Positions 5,314 to 13,550 of a stretch of 26,049 bases of DNA are shown here, piece after piece; within the stretch, counting starts at the first letter, position 1; each line of letters starts with the position of its first letter. Origin of the DNA: Bacillota bacterium (lineage in GTDB: Bacteria; Bacillota; Clostridia; Oscillospirales; Ruminococcaceae); NCBI GenBank assembly GCA_023431215.1, contig JAEYXR010000117.1, positions 1-26,049 on the forward strand, in the 5' to 3' direction. Below the pieces are notes generated by a model. The model was not told the DNA's origin, did no database searches, and worked only from the letters and a program-made list of their open reading frames with translations. Made by a program: the position numbers and the translations under genes.

Positions 5314-5344
5314 AAAACTTCTTCAAAAAGATTGTAGAAGTTTT
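5314..5344 (+). other. Leader hairpin before the SGNH gene
   Basis: AAAACTTCT (5314-5322) pairs with AGAAGTTTT (5336-5344), a 9-bp AT-rich stem with a 13-base loop in the predicted 5' leader. It could act as a weak terminator or attenuator. A shorter symmetric pair, CCGTCAGG (5283-5290) against CCTTGACGG (5418-5426), brackets it. Confidence 0.3.
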
Positions 5345-5449
5345 ATGATGGGCAATGGCATATCAAATGGTACATTGTCCTGCTATTTATATTCAAAGTT
5401 GCAGGCTGGTACTTAAACCTTGACGGCAGTTAGCGAGGTATTGATTTCC

Positions 5450-6304
5450 ATGGATAACGGCACCCCTGTTTCTCGCCGAAGACGCAAAAAATTCGGCTCT
5501 AATCTGGTCCCCCTTTTTAGTCTTACCGCCCTTGTGGTTCTTCTCTCCTTAGGGCTTGCAGGTGTCTGGCAGTTGCTGGACCCCATAGATTATATCCCCC
5601 CGGCGGTTTCCTCCTCTGTGCCGGTGCCAGAAACCTATCAGACACCTCAGAGCAGCTCTGTACCGGAAGAGCCTTCTTCCCAACCCCAAAGCTCCGACGT
5701 TGAGGTTGCCCAGGGAGAGTGGGTTGCTTCCTCTTATTTTGATGATGCCATGTTTGTGGGAGACTCCATTACCGAAGGCATTAAGCTGTACGAGGTCATG
5801 AGCAACACCACCGTTCTTTCTCATACAGGCATTAATCTGGACAGTATTTTTACCAAAGAGGTCATAGCTGCTGCAGACGGTTCAAAAAAGACCATTGTGG
5901 AGGCAAGCAAAGACTATGACCCGGCAAAGATTTATGTTTTAATGGGTATTAACAGTGTGCTTTCCGGAGAGGACGCCTTTGTCAAATCTTATGAACGTCT
6001 TATTGATGAGCTGATGGCACAGCATCCTGATGCAACTCTTTATATTCAATCTATTTTACCTGTCACCGCAGAGTATGAAAAACGAAAAAATGCTGTTACA
6101 GACAACGCTACCATCGATTCATTTAATAAGCGTCTAAAAGAACTGGCGGAGCAAAAAGGTGTTTATTATTTAAATGTGGCCGAAATATTTAAGGATGAAA
6201 CCGGAGCCTTGCACGCCCAAGCCAGCCCAAAGGATGGGATTCATTTTGGCGCCAACTGGTACCGCAAATGGTTTGACTACCTGCGTACACATGCGGTTTC
6301 CTAG
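5450..6304 (+). CDS. Membrane-anchored SGNH/GDSL hydrolase
   Basis: 284 residues: a basic cytosolic start (RRRRKK at 9-14), one membrane segment (about 18-42), a Ser/Pro-rich linker (51-85) and an extracellular SGNH domain (97-283). Catalytic blocks are intact: block I GDSITEG with S106, block III GIN with N168, and block V DGIHF with D262 and H265. The family removes or transfers acyl groups on cell-wall or exopolysaccharides. The ATG at 5450 is chosen over the TTG at 5420 because GCGAGGT (5433-5439) precedes it and the basic anchor starts there. The following DUF4358 lipoprotein, 46 bases on, is a frequent partner of such genes in Clostridia, pointing to envelope polymer acylation. Confidence 0.85.
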   Translation: MDNGTPVSRRRRKKFGSNLVPLFSLTALVVLLSLGLAGVWQLLDPIDYIPPAVSSSVPVPETYQTPQSSSVPEEPSSQPQSSDVEVAQGEWVASSYFDDAMFVGDSITEGIKLYEVMSNTTVLSHTGINLDSIFTKEVIAAADGSKKTIVEASKDYDPAKIYVLMGINSVLSGEDAFVKSYERLIDELMAQHPDATLYIQSILPVTAEYEKRKNAVTDNATIDSFNKRLKELAEQKGVYYLNVAEIFKDETGALHAQASPKDGIHFGANWYRKWFDYLRTHAVS

Positions 6305-6350
6305 TGTCTAAAGACAACGTATTATCTTAACATCAAAAGGAAGGTCTTTT

Positions 6351-6839
6351 ATGAAAAAGCACATTGCACTTATTTTGGTTTTTATGCTTACAATCTCTTT
6401 GCTTGGCGGCTGTGGGTCCAAGAGTACTGCCAAAGACGTTGACCCCGTAAAAACTGCTGATGAAATGTTGGCTATTTTTTCTCCCCAGGGAGAGCTGGAG
6501 CCTGTCGGTGAGAGTGTTGTATCTAATTATTACGACATTGACCCTGCCGTGGTCAAGGACTATAAAATTTACATCAGCCCAAGCTTCATTGCAGAAGAGA
6601 TTGCTGTTTTTAGATTGGTAGACGATAAGCAGACGACCATTGATGCAGCCAAGGCAATGGCAGAAAAACGACTTGGTGACCTCAAAACTACCTTTGACGG
6701 ATACCTACCCGAGGAGCTTGCCTCTTTGGAGGAGAATGCGGAAATTTATGCAAATGGTACCACTGTTTGTTTTGTTACCGGTGCTGCAGAAAGCAAGGAA
6801 GCTGCACTGAAAATATTGAAAGCCGCCTGTGAGGGTTAA
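6351..6839 (+). CDS. DUF4358-type lipoprotein
   Basis: 162 residues with a lipoprotein signal: KK, a hydrophobic run and the lipobox LLGGC with C21 as the lipidated residue. The mature part (VDPVKTADEMLAIF, then DPAVVKDYKIYISPSFIAEEIAVFRLVD and a helix with AMAEKRLGDLKTTFDGYLPEE) matches my memory of DUF4358 proteins, which are anchored outside the cell and lack a known activity. AAAGGAAGG precedes the ATG. It sits between the SGNH hydrolase and a small membrane protein, all on one strand with short gaps, so a common envelope role is likely. Confidence 0.75.
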   Translation: MKKHIALILVFMLTISLLGGCGSKSTAKDVDPVKTADEMLAIFSPQGELEPVGESVVSNYYDIDPAVVKDYKIYISPSFIAEEIAVFRLVDDKQTTIDAAKAMAEKRLGDLKTTFDGYLPEELASLEENAEIYANGTTVCFVTGAAESKEAALKILKAACEG

Positions 6840-6874
6840 GCGTTGTTGTATCAGTTAGCAGAGGAGGGTTTGCC

Positions 6875-7237
6875 ATGTTTTTGGAATGTGGTGTTGTTTT
6901 ACTGCTGAGCTTAATTTTAAGCTACCTCTTTATTAGAAGCGGCAAACGTGCAACGGGTGTTGCCGTGCTTCCTTTGGTGGTGCTTCCTGTATTTAACATG
7001 TTTGGCCAGGCTTTTTCTTATCAGCTGGCTAAGCTGGGGTTTTTGGGAGCATTGGAGTGGCAGGTACTCTTTGTGTTTATAGGTCTGCTCCTTGGCGGTA
7101 CTTTGCTGGGGCTTATCAGCCTCAATATTAAGCGGAGCAAGGCCCGGCAGGTTTATCTTGTTCTGTGCGGCGGCTTTACCGTACTGTTTGCCTTTACCAT
7201 TATTGTCAACATTCTGCCCAATCTCAATTTTGGCTGA
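6875..7237 (+). CDS. Small polytopic membrane protein
   Basis: 120 residues with about four hydrophobic segments (3-20, 27-45, 60-84, 95-113) and a basic loop (KRSKARQ) before the last. No family is recognised. AGAGGAGGG lies close before the ATG. It is the last gene of the SGNH/DUF4358 group, followed 20 bases later by an intrinsic terminator. Confidence 0.6.
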   Translation: MFLECGVVLLLSLILSYLFIRSGKRATGVAVLPLVVLPVFNMFGQAFSYQLAKLGFLGALEWQVLFVFIGLLLGGTLLGLISLNIKRSKARQVYLVLCGGFTVLFAFTIIVNILPNLNFG

Positions 7238-7258
7238 TTAATACTAATTTGCTGCTAT

Positions 7259-7301
7259 AAGACGTTTTCTCTTTGTACCATAAAAAGAGAGGGCGTCTTT
7301 T
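7259..7301 (+). terminator. Intrinsic terminator after the SGNH/DUF4358 genes
   Basis: AAGACG (7259-7264) pairs with CGTCTT (7294-7299), and inside it CTCTTT pairs with AAAGAG. The stem is followed by TTTTGCTTT. It ends the three-gene envelope unit. Confidence 0.7.
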
Positions 7302-7371
7302 GCTTTAACAAGAGATGTAAAAAGGTTATTATTTTTTTCCTGATTTTTCTAAGCATATTTTTTTGATGAAT

Positions 7372-7400
7372 TGAAGATATTTTTTCACCTGCATCGTATT
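7372..7400 (+). promoter_or_regulatory. Possible ECF-type autoregulated promoter
   Basis: TGAAGA (7372-7377) and CGTATT (7395-7400) lie 17 bases apart upstream of the sigma gene. The CGT -10 start is typical of ECF promoters and the -35 fits TGAAAC in four positions. This is inference from ECF autoregulation in Firmicutes. Confidence 0.3.
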
Positions 7401-7446
7401 AACATTCAGAGCGCCTGAAGAGAAAGCGTGGTGACACCGGCTAACG

Positions 7447-7953
7447 ATGACAACAAAAAATTTTGACAACGTGGTAAAGCAGTATCAGCGGCTGGTATAT
7501 ACCATCTGCTATCAAATGGTGCAGGATCACTTTGAAGCACAAAACCTGACTCAGGAAACTTTTTTAAGTGCCTACACTCACCTGGAAAGCTGCAGGGAAA
7601 ATGAGCTCAAGCCCTGGCTTGCCCGTATTGCAACCAACAAAGCCCGCGACCATTTAAAAAGCGCCTACCACCGCAGGGTACAGCTGGAGGAGGAGGATGC
7701 TCCCCAGCGTGCAGCACCCACCTGGGAAAGTCCGGATAATATTTATATTGTTTCGGAGGGAGAACAGGTCATTCGAGATAAAATTCAATCACTGAAAGAG
7801 CCTTATTTGGCCGTATCTGTTTTGTTCTTTTTGCAGGAAAAAAACGTGGATGAAATTGCAGAAGAACTGGGTCGGCCAAAAAAAACCGTACAAACACAAA
7901 TTTACCGCGCCCGCTTGCAGCTTCGGGAGCTTTTAAAGGAGGCGAATACCTGA
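7447..7953 (+). CDS. ECF-family RNA polymerase sigma factor
   Basis: 168 residues. Region 2 (about 8-75) contains YQRLVYTICYQMVQDHFEAQNLTQETFLSAY and WLARIATNKARDHLKS. Region 4 (about 112-165) contains VSVLFFLQEKNVDEIAEELGRPKKTVQTQIYRARLQLRELL, an HTH for the -35 element. The next gene overlaps the stop by one base and encodes a zinc-type anti-sigma factor, the usual pair. Upstream, TGAAGA (7372-7377) and CGTATT (7395-7400), 17 bases apart, resemble a SigW-type autoregulated ECF promoter. No ribosome site lies at normal distance before the ATG; instead a small stem TTCAG/CTGAA (7405-7419) and GGTGACACC are seen in the leader. Confidence 0.9.
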   Translation: MTTKNFDNVVKQYQRLVYTICYQMVQDHFEAQNLTQETFLSAYTHLESCRENELKPWLARIATNKARDHLKSAYHRRVQLEEEDAPQRAAPTWESPDNIYIVSEGEQVIRDKIQSLKEPYLAVSVLFFLQEKNVDEIAEELGRPKKTVQTQIYRARLQLRELLKEANT

Positions 7954-8423
7954 TGGCGGAGTATTTTACAATTGAAGGACATCTTACCGACTATGCTTTA
8001 AACCGGCTGATTGCCGGAGAACCGGATGAACTGAGAAGATTGGAGATTTCGGAGCACCTGGCATTTTGCGATACCTGCATAGACCGCTATACAGCAATGC
8101 TTGCCGATGAAACGCTCTTGGAAACTCCCGATTTGCTTACAGAAAGCATCTTGACACGGATACGTAAAAAAGCCCGTGCCCTGTGGATAAATCAATATTT
8201 TTCTGCCAGTTTGGCAGCCGCCATTGCTATGGTGCTGTGGGTTACCGGCGTGTTCGACACCATTACCTTTCGTTCCGACAACAAGGCTCTTTCTCACCTG
8301 CAAAGCACCACTCAATCCTTTAGTGCAGCGGCAGGTGAGGTTACAGGAGCCATTACCAAGGGACTATCAGATTTTATTAACAGTATTGACCTGAGAGGAG
8401 TTTTTGAGAATGAAAAGAAGTAG
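7953..8423 (+). CDS. Zinc-finger (zf-HC2) anti-sigma factor, RsiW-like
   Basis: 156 residues. The N-terminal cytosolic part contains the ZAS motif H35-x3-C39-x2-C42 (EHLAFCDTC), which binds zinc and clamps the ECF sigma factor. One membrane segment lies at about 80-97 (SASLAAAIAMVLWVTGVF), followed by a small outside domain of about 55 residues. The family is normally released by regulated proteolysis under envelope stress. It starts on the last base of the sigma gene stop (TGATG), so translation is coupled, and it overlaps the next gene by 14 bases. Confidence 0.85.
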   Translation: MAEYFTIEGHLTDYALNRLIAGEPDELRRLEISEHLAFCDTCIDRYTAMLADETLLETPDLLTESILTRIRKKARALWINQYFSASLAAAIAMVLWVTGVFDTITFRSDNKALSHLQSTTQSFSAAAGEVTGAITKGLSDFINSIDLRGVFENEKK

Positions 8424-8988
8424 CTTTTTTTCCTTCCTTTGCGCTTTTGTTCCCGGCGCAGGAGAGATGTATATGGGAATGATGAACAGAGGCCTCTCGG
8501 TGATGCTGCTGTTTTGGGGACTCATAGGCTTTTGCGCCATGTTTGGCTTGGAATTTCTCTTGTTTTTGGCTCCGGTTATTTGGTTCTATTCTTTTTTTGA
8601 AACCCTAAATCTTCGCAAAATGACTTATGAGCAGCTTTGCGCCTTGGAGGATAACATGCTGTTTGATCTGGATACCTGGACGGCGGCTCAGTTTAAGGAT
8701 ATGGTACAAAAGCGGCATCTGCTTATTGGCGGCGGCTGCATCTTTATTGGCCTGTATATGCTTTATGATGGTATTTTGATGCGCCACCTGGGGGGACTTT
8801 TATACGAATATCTGCCTTGGGTGATGAGCCTGCTGCGTTCTCTGCCCACCTTACTGGCTGCTTTGGCCATCATTTTTGTGGGTATCCGCCTGATAAAAGG
8901 CAAGCCCCCTGCCAAAACAGAAGAGGACTATACGGAATATCACAGCGCCAATTCAAAGACATCGGAGGAAACTACCCATGAATCTTAA
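8410..8988 (+). CDS. Membrane protein with TM2-like N-terminus, ECF operon
   Basis: 192 residues. The N-terminal hairpin FFSFLCAFVPGAGEMYMGMMNRGLSVMLLFWGLI has the PGAGxMYxG turn of TM2-like proteins common in Firmicutes. Further hydrophobic segments lie at about 45-65, 98-118 and 135-158, and a charged C-terminal tail follows. The ATG at 8410 is used because GAGAGGAG (8393-8400) precedes it at ideal spacing; the TTG at 8404 is too close. It overlaps both neighbours, so it is part of the sigma/anti-sigma operon, likely as a membrane sensor or effector. Function unknown. Confidence 0.7.
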   Translation: MKRSSFFSFLCAFVPGAGEMYMGMMNRGLSVMLLFWGLIGFCAMFGLEFLLFLAPVIWFYSFFETLNLRKMTYEQLCALEDNMLFDLDTWTAAQFKDMVQKRHLLIGGGCIFIGLYMLYDGILMRHLGGLLYEYLPWVMSLLRSLPTLLAALAIIFVGIRLIKGKPPAKTEEDYTEYHSANSKTSEETTHES

Positions 8989-9985
8989 TGTAAACGATAA
9001 TAATATACTAACTCAGCAGGAGTCTGGCGAGGAGGTAGCAGGCACCCTGCTTGCTACCCCTGCCGGGGAGGAAGCTAATAATGATGCAACCCACCCTTCT
9101 GTGGAACAGCCGGTTCAAGAAGCTGAACAAAAACAGAAGCCCGATTCAGAAGCAAAGCCTGCAAAAATAAAGAGACATGCACAGCTGCAAAACACAGATT
9201 CCTCTGCACCCCGCCCCCGCAGGGTAGGTACCTTTACACTGGGTATTGCCCTTATCGTCACAGGGCTGGTTATGGCGCTACTGCTGTTTCAGCCTGGTTT
9301 TAACCTGGAGCTGCTGCTTTGGATGCCCCCTGCCATCCTGATTACCCTGGGGGTGGAAATTTTACTCCGTTACTGCTTCAGCAAAAACCATACTTACAAA
9401 TATGATATACTTAGTGCTTTTGTATGCTTTCTGCTTATTTGCGGCAGCATTGGTGCAGCCAGCATTCCCAAGGTGATGGAATATTGGGGGCCGCAGCGTT
9501 ATCAGGCACAGGAAACCTACAACGACGAGCTGTATGACCTCTGCTATGAGGCATTAAAGGATCAGGGCAACATCAGCAGCCTTTCTATCTACTCCGACAT
9601 GAATTATAACGGCTCAGAATTTACCCCTTACTACACCCGTCTGGATATTCATTTTGTCACCCCCTATGAAACAGAGGAGGCTCTTGCCGCTGCTGTAAAA
9701 GGCATTATGGATTTGCTGAACCCATTGAATGCGGACTGGACCAACATCTCCTTTTCCGGCTCCAATGAAGAGCTGGAATGCAGTCTAAACTTAAACGGCA
9801 AGTTCCAATACACCATGGATGCAGGCAATTTGGCAAAGCTGGCTAACATTGAATGGCACCGGGATGAGTCGGATCTTTTGGAACAAGAGCTTCCTGAGGA
9901 ACCAAATTCTGAAGCTGCATCACAGCCGGAATCTGTAGAATCTGAACAAGTCAATGTGGATAATTCTGTAGACACTACTGTATAA
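8978..9985 (+). CDS. Membrane protein with LiaI/LiaF-like transmembrane region
   Basis: 335 residues: a long acidic, disordered N-terminus (1-80), then membrane segments with LGIALIVTGLVMALLLFQPGFNLELLLWMPPAILITLGVEILLRY (about 88-130) that recall the LiaI/LiaF-type membrane module, and a third segment (146-163). An external domain of about 130 residues with LSIYSDMNYNG and YTRLDIHFVT follows, then an acidic tail. It overlaps the previous gene by 11 bases and ends the operon. By analogy with Lia-type proteins it may sense or buffer envelope damage under control of the ECF factor. That role is inference. Confidence 0.65.
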   Translation: MNLNVNDNNILTQQESGEEVAGTLLATPAGEEANNDATHPSVEQPVQEAEQKQKPDSEAKPAKIKRHAQLQNTDSSAPRPRRVGTFTLGIALIVTGLVMALLLFQPGFNLELLLWMPPAILITLGVEILLRYCFSKNHTYKYDILSAFVCFLLICGSIGAASIPKVMEYWGPQRYQAQETYNDELYDLCYEALKDQGNISSLSIYSDMNYNGSEFTPYYTRLDIHFVTPYETEEALAAAVKGIMDLLNPLNADWTNISFSGSNEELECSLNLNGKFQYTMDAGNLAKLANIEWHRDESDLLEQELPEEPNSEAASQPESVESEQVNVDNSVDTTV

Positions 9986-9999
9986 TTATGCTATAATAC

Positions 10000-10050
10000 G
10001 AGAGTATGCAGACCAAACCTATTGATGGTATGGCGCATACTCTCTTTTTT
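10000..10050 (+). terminator. Terminator of the ECF operon
   Basis: GAGAGTATGC (10000-10009) pairs with GCATACTCTC (10035-10044), with an inner ACCA/TGGT pair, followed directly by six T (10045-10050). Confidence 0.85.
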
Positions 10051-10137
10051 AAAGTCTAGGGTATTTTTGTGCATTACAACACTTAAAATTGTATAATATC
10101 ACCTAAATTGGTATTTTATTGGTTAGGACGTGTATTC

Positions 10138-11484
10138 ATGGAGTTTTCTCAGGCTCAAAAGCTGGCTTTGGAGGTAGTTCCCACCCTGCGCCCGGTAATG
10201 GAGCAGGTTGGCAACGCTGTTTGGAATTTTGCAGAAACCGGTACCCAGGAGGTGCGTTCTGCTCATTTTCTTGCCGGCTTATTGGAGGAACAGGGGTTTT
10301 TGGTTACACGGGGCGTGGGTGGCTTCCCCACCGGATTTATTGCCCAGTATAAAACCGGAGACGGCCCTGTGCTGGCACTTCTGTGTGAGTACGATGCTCT
10401 TCCTGCTCTTTCCTGTGATGCTCCCGGAGAAAACGGACATGGCTGCGGACATAATCTATTTGGCTCTGCAGCAGTGGGTACCGCCCTTTCTTTAAAGCAG
10501 GTAATGGATGCCAAAGGGTTAAAAGGTACCATCCGCGTATACGGCACCCCCGGTGAAGAAAACTGCAGTGCCAAGGCTTACTATGTGCATCAGGGTCTTT
10601 TTGATGATGTGGACTGCTCCGTGGGTTTTCATTGCCACAACAAAAATGAGGTCAATTACTCGGTGCTTACCGGCACACTGATTAAAAACTACATTTTTAC
10701 CGGTCAAACAGCCCATGCCGGCGACTGTCCCTGGGAGGGACGCAGTGCTTTGGACGCTGTGGAGATTATGAATGTGGCCTGCAACTACCTGCGGGAGCAT
10801 GTCCCCACTGATGTCCGCATTCAATATATTATTACCAAGGGCGGCGACGCCTTTAATGTGGTGCCCGGTTTGGCTGCCAGCCAATACTGCATCCGTTCTA
10901 TCAATATGGATACCCTTCATTCTGTAGATGAGCGGGTGGAAAACTGTGCCAAGGCGGCTGCTCTTGCCACAGGCTGCACCTACAAAAGCGAGGTTTTGGA
11001 TATTACCCACAACCTTGTTTTGGTTCGGGAATATGCTCAGCTTGCCCAGCAATATCTGGAGGCTGTGGGCGCTCCTGCTTTTTCAGAACAGGAGCAAGCG
11101 GCTGCCAAAGGTATCTGTGGAGGCATAGGTCTTTCTACCGTCATTGAACCACTTCCCTATGTGGAAAAAATTGTGGGCGGTGCCAGTGATGAGGGCGATG
11201 TTTCCTGGGTTGTGCCCCACACCTCTATTCATGTGGCAAATGTAGCCCTTAACACCATTGGCCACACTGTAGAATATACCAAGCAGGCCAATATGCCCGC
11301 AGCCTATACCGCCATGCAAACCCAGGTAAAGGCTACTGCGTGTATGCTGGTTGACTTGTTGGAAAACCCCCAAAAAGTGGTGGAGCTAAAAGCTGCCCAT
11401 GCCGCTAAAATGGACTCCCGTAAATACCAGAAAAACCCCGACTACCGCCCCGACCCCAAATTATTGGAGGGACTGCAGGCTTAA
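10138..11484 (+). CDS. M20-family amidohydrolase, AbgB-like
   Basis: 448 residues. Metal-site motifs of M20D peptidases are present: GHGCGHN (C103, H105), TPGEE (E140, E141), GFHCHN (H165, H167) and a later His in TIGHTVEY. The lid domain begins near GQTAHAGDCPWEGRSALDAVEIM. Overall it resembles p-aminobenzoyl-glutamate hydrolase subunit B and aminoacylase-like proteins that split N-acyl amino acids or folate breakdown products; the substrate cannot be told. The ATG at 10138 has TAGGACG before it; the TTG at 10108 has no ribosome site. A TATAAT at 10092-10097 lacks a good -35. The gene stands alone between two terminators. Confidence 0.85.
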   Translation: MEFSQAQKLALEVVPTLRPVMEQVGNAVWNFAETGTQEVRSAHFLAGLLEEQGFLVTRGVGGFPTGFIAQYKTGDGPVLALLCEYDALPALSCDAPGENGHGCGHNLFGSAAVGTALSLKQVMDAKGLKGTIRVYGTPGEENCSAKAYYVHQGLFDDVDCSVGFHCHNKNEVNYSVLTGTLIKNYIFTGQTAHAGDCPWEGRSALDAVEIMNVACNYLREHVPTDVRIQYIITKGGDAFNVVPGLAASQYCIRSINMDTLHSVDERVENCAKAAALATGCTYKSEVLDITHNLVLVREYAQLAQQYLEAVGAPAFSEQEQAAAKGICGGIGLSTVIEPLPYVEKIVGGASDEGDVSWVVPHTSIHVANVALNTIGHTVEYTKQANMPAAYTAMQTQVKATACMLVDLLENPQKVVELKAAHAAKMDSRKYQKNPDYRPDPKLLEGLQA

Positions 11485-11540
11485 CAATCTTAACGGCTTC
11501 TTACAATGATGTAAAAAGCCAGATTTAAACTACTTGAATA

Positions 11541-11588
11541 AAAAGCTCGCCATATCGCAAGGATGCGATATGGTGAGCTTTTGCTGTT
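11541..11588. terminator. Terminator after the M20 amidohydrolase gene
   Basis: An 18-bp stem (11541-11558 with 11565-11582, one G-T pair) has a 6-base loop and T-rich flanks on both strands. It can end transcription in both directions and shields the aspS promoter. Confidence 0.85.
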
Positions 11589-11638
11589 TTTTACTAAAAT
11601 ATCCTTTTCTTGCCTGTAACATCCTGTAATTCTCTTTA

Positions 11639-11667
11639 TTGACAGTACCGTAAGAAAAGGTTATCAT
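11639..11667 (+). promoter_or_regulatory. Promoter of aspS
   Basis: TTGACA (11639-11644), a 17-base spacer and TATCAT (11662-11667). Transcription would start near 11674, giving a leader of about 50 bases, too short for a T-box. Confidence 0.75.
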
Positions 11668-11724
11668 AAATCCAATTTTATTTTATGCAGGTTCAAAATT
11701 TACTTGAGAAAGGGTTGACCAGTG

Positions 11725-13491
11725 ATGAAGATTACCAAAAACCAGTATCGCACACACGCTTGTGGGGAGATGAGAGAAAATAATCTGAATGAAAACATCC
11801 GTGTAGCAGGCTGGGTTGAAAATATCCGGGATCACGGCGGCGTCAAGTTTGTGGACCTGCGGGATGAATCGGGACTTTTGCAGATTGTAGTGCATGATGA
11901 CAGGCTGTTGACGGGTGTAAACCGCGAAGCTGTGGCAGCTGTAGAGGGTATTCTCACCCTGCGGGATGCTGATACCATCAATGATAAAATTGCCACAGGA
12001 AGAGTTGAGTTGTTGGCACAAAGCTTTACCCTGTTGGGTAAGTCTTTTGGTGCTTTGCCCTTTGAAATTGCCTCCAGTACCGCCACCAAAGAAGAAGTTC
12101 GCCTGCGCTATCGCTATCTTGACCTGCGCAACAAAAAGGTGCACGACAACATTGTACTGCGCAGCAAAGTCATTGCTTTTTTGCGCCAAAAAATGACCCA
12201 ACAGGGCTTTTTAGAGATTCAGACACCCATCCTCTCCGCATCCTCCCCCGAAGGAGCACGGGACTACCTGATTCCCAGCCGGAAACACAAGGGGCAGTTT
12301 TATGCCCTGCCCCAGGCCCCCCAAATCTTTAAGCAGCTGCTGATGGTTTCGGGCTTTGACCGTTACTTTCAAATTGCTCCCTGCTTTCGTGATGAGGATG
12401 CTCGTGCCGACCGCTCCCCCGGTGAGTTTTACCAGCTGGATTTTGAAATGGCCTTTGCCACTCAGGAAGATGTGTTTGACGTGGCTCAGGAGGTACTGTA
12501 TAAGACCTTTACTGCCTTTGGGCAAAAGCCGGTAACCCCTGTGCCTTTTCCTCGTTATACCTACCAGCAGGCCATGCTGGAGTTTGGCAGCGACAAGCCG
12601 GATTTGCGCAACCCTTTGCGCATCATTGACCTCAGCCATCTGTTTGTTCAAAGTGACTTTGCACCTTTTTGCGGGCGCACCGTACGTGCCATTTGTGTTC
12701 CCCATTGTGCCTCACAGCCCCGCAGTTTTTTTGAAGGCATGCTGGAATTTGCCATCTCCATTGGCATGAAGGGTCTGGGTTACCTTAAGGTGGACGACAA
12801 TATGCATTACCAGGGTCCCATTGATAAATTTCTTACTGCCGACCAGCGCACGGAGCTTGCCCGTTTGGCAAACCTAAAACCGGGGTGTGTTCTTTACCTT
12901 ATTGCCGACACCCAAAAGGCTGCACCCCGCCTGGCCGGCCAAATCCGCACCGAGCTGGGACGACGTTTGGGGCTATTGGAGGATGCCTTCCGTTTTTGCT
13001 TTATTACCGATTTTCCTATGTATGAGGAGGATGAGCAAACCGGTAAAATCATCTTTACCCACAACCCCTTCTCTATGCCTCAGGGGGGACTGGAGGCACT
13101 TCGGACACAAAGCCCTTTGGACATTAAAGCATGGCAATACGATATTGTATGCAACGGTGTGGAGCTAAGCTCCGGTGCGGTGCGCAATCATGATATAGAT
13201 ACCCTTGTGGAAGCCTTCCGCATTGCAGGTTATACCGAGCAGGATTTAAGCAATCAATTTCCCTCTTTATACACAGCCTTCCGCTTTGGTGCACCCCCTC
13301 ACGCAGGCATGGCTCCCGGTGTAGACCGTATGATGATGCTTCTGTGCGGGGAGGATAATATCCGGGAGGTCATTGCCTTTCCCATGAACAACAACGCCCA
13401 GGACTTAATGATGGGCGCTCCCAGTGCGGTCAGCGAGCAGCAGCTTCGTGAGGTGCACATCCGCCTGCGCAAACCTCAGGCACAAAGCTGA
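11725..13491 (+). CDS. aspS: Aspartyl-tRNA synthetase, unusual subtype
   Basis: 588 residues with the complete bacterial layout: OB-fold anticodon domain (1-105), class II core with motif 2 FRDEDARADR (221-230), a GAD insertion (about 300-400) and motif 3 GMAPGVDRMMMLL near the C-terminus. It charges tRNA-Asp with aspartate. The core reads RADRSPGEFYQLDFEM and CNGVELSSGAVRNHD, as I recall it from alphaproteobacterial AspRS, rather than the usual RADRQPEFTQID of Firmicutes. This suggests an acquired or second, possibly non-discriminating, enzyme. The ATG at 11725 is preceded by GAGAAAGGG; GTG at 11722 is an alternative. The gene stands alone with its own promoter and terminator. Confidence 0.95.
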   Translation: MKITKNQYRTHACGEMRENNLNENIRVAGWVENIRDHGGVKFVDLRDESGLLQIVVHDDRLLTGVNREAVAAVEGILTLRDADTINDKIATGRVELLAQSFTLLGKSFGALPFEIASSTATKEEVRLRYRYLDLRNKKVHDNIVLRSKVIAFLRQKMTQQGFLEIQTPILSASSPEGARDYLIPSRKHKGQFYALPQAPQIFKQLLMVSGFDRYFQIAPCFRDEDARADRSPGEFYQLDFEMAFATQEDVFDVAQEVLYKTFTAFGQKPVTPVPFPRYTYQQAMLEFGSDKPDLRNPLRIIDLSHLFVQSDFAPFCGRTVRAICVPHCASQPRSFFEGMLEFAISIGMKGLGYLKVDDNMHYQGPIDKFLTADQRTELARLANLKPGCVLYLIADTQKAAPRLAGQIRTELGRRLGLLEDAFRFCFITDFPMYEEDEQTGKIIFTHNPFSMPQGGLEALRTQSPLDIKAWQYDIVCNGVELSSGAVRNHDIDTLVEAFRIAGYTEQDLSNQFPSLYTAFRFGAPPHAGMAPGVDRMMMLLCGEDNIREVIAFPMNNNAQDLMMGAPSAVSEQQLREVHIRLRKPQAQS

Positions 13492-13505
13492 ACAACTCCA
13501 TGATT

Positions 13506-13550
13506 AAAGCGCACCCATATGCCGATTTATGGTGTTGGGTACGCTTTTTT
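13506..13550 (+). terminator. Terminator of aspS
   Basis: AAAGCGcACCC (13506-13516) pairs with GGGTaCGCTTT (13538-13547) around one mismatch, with a long loop, and the tail is TTT. Confidence 0.7.
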
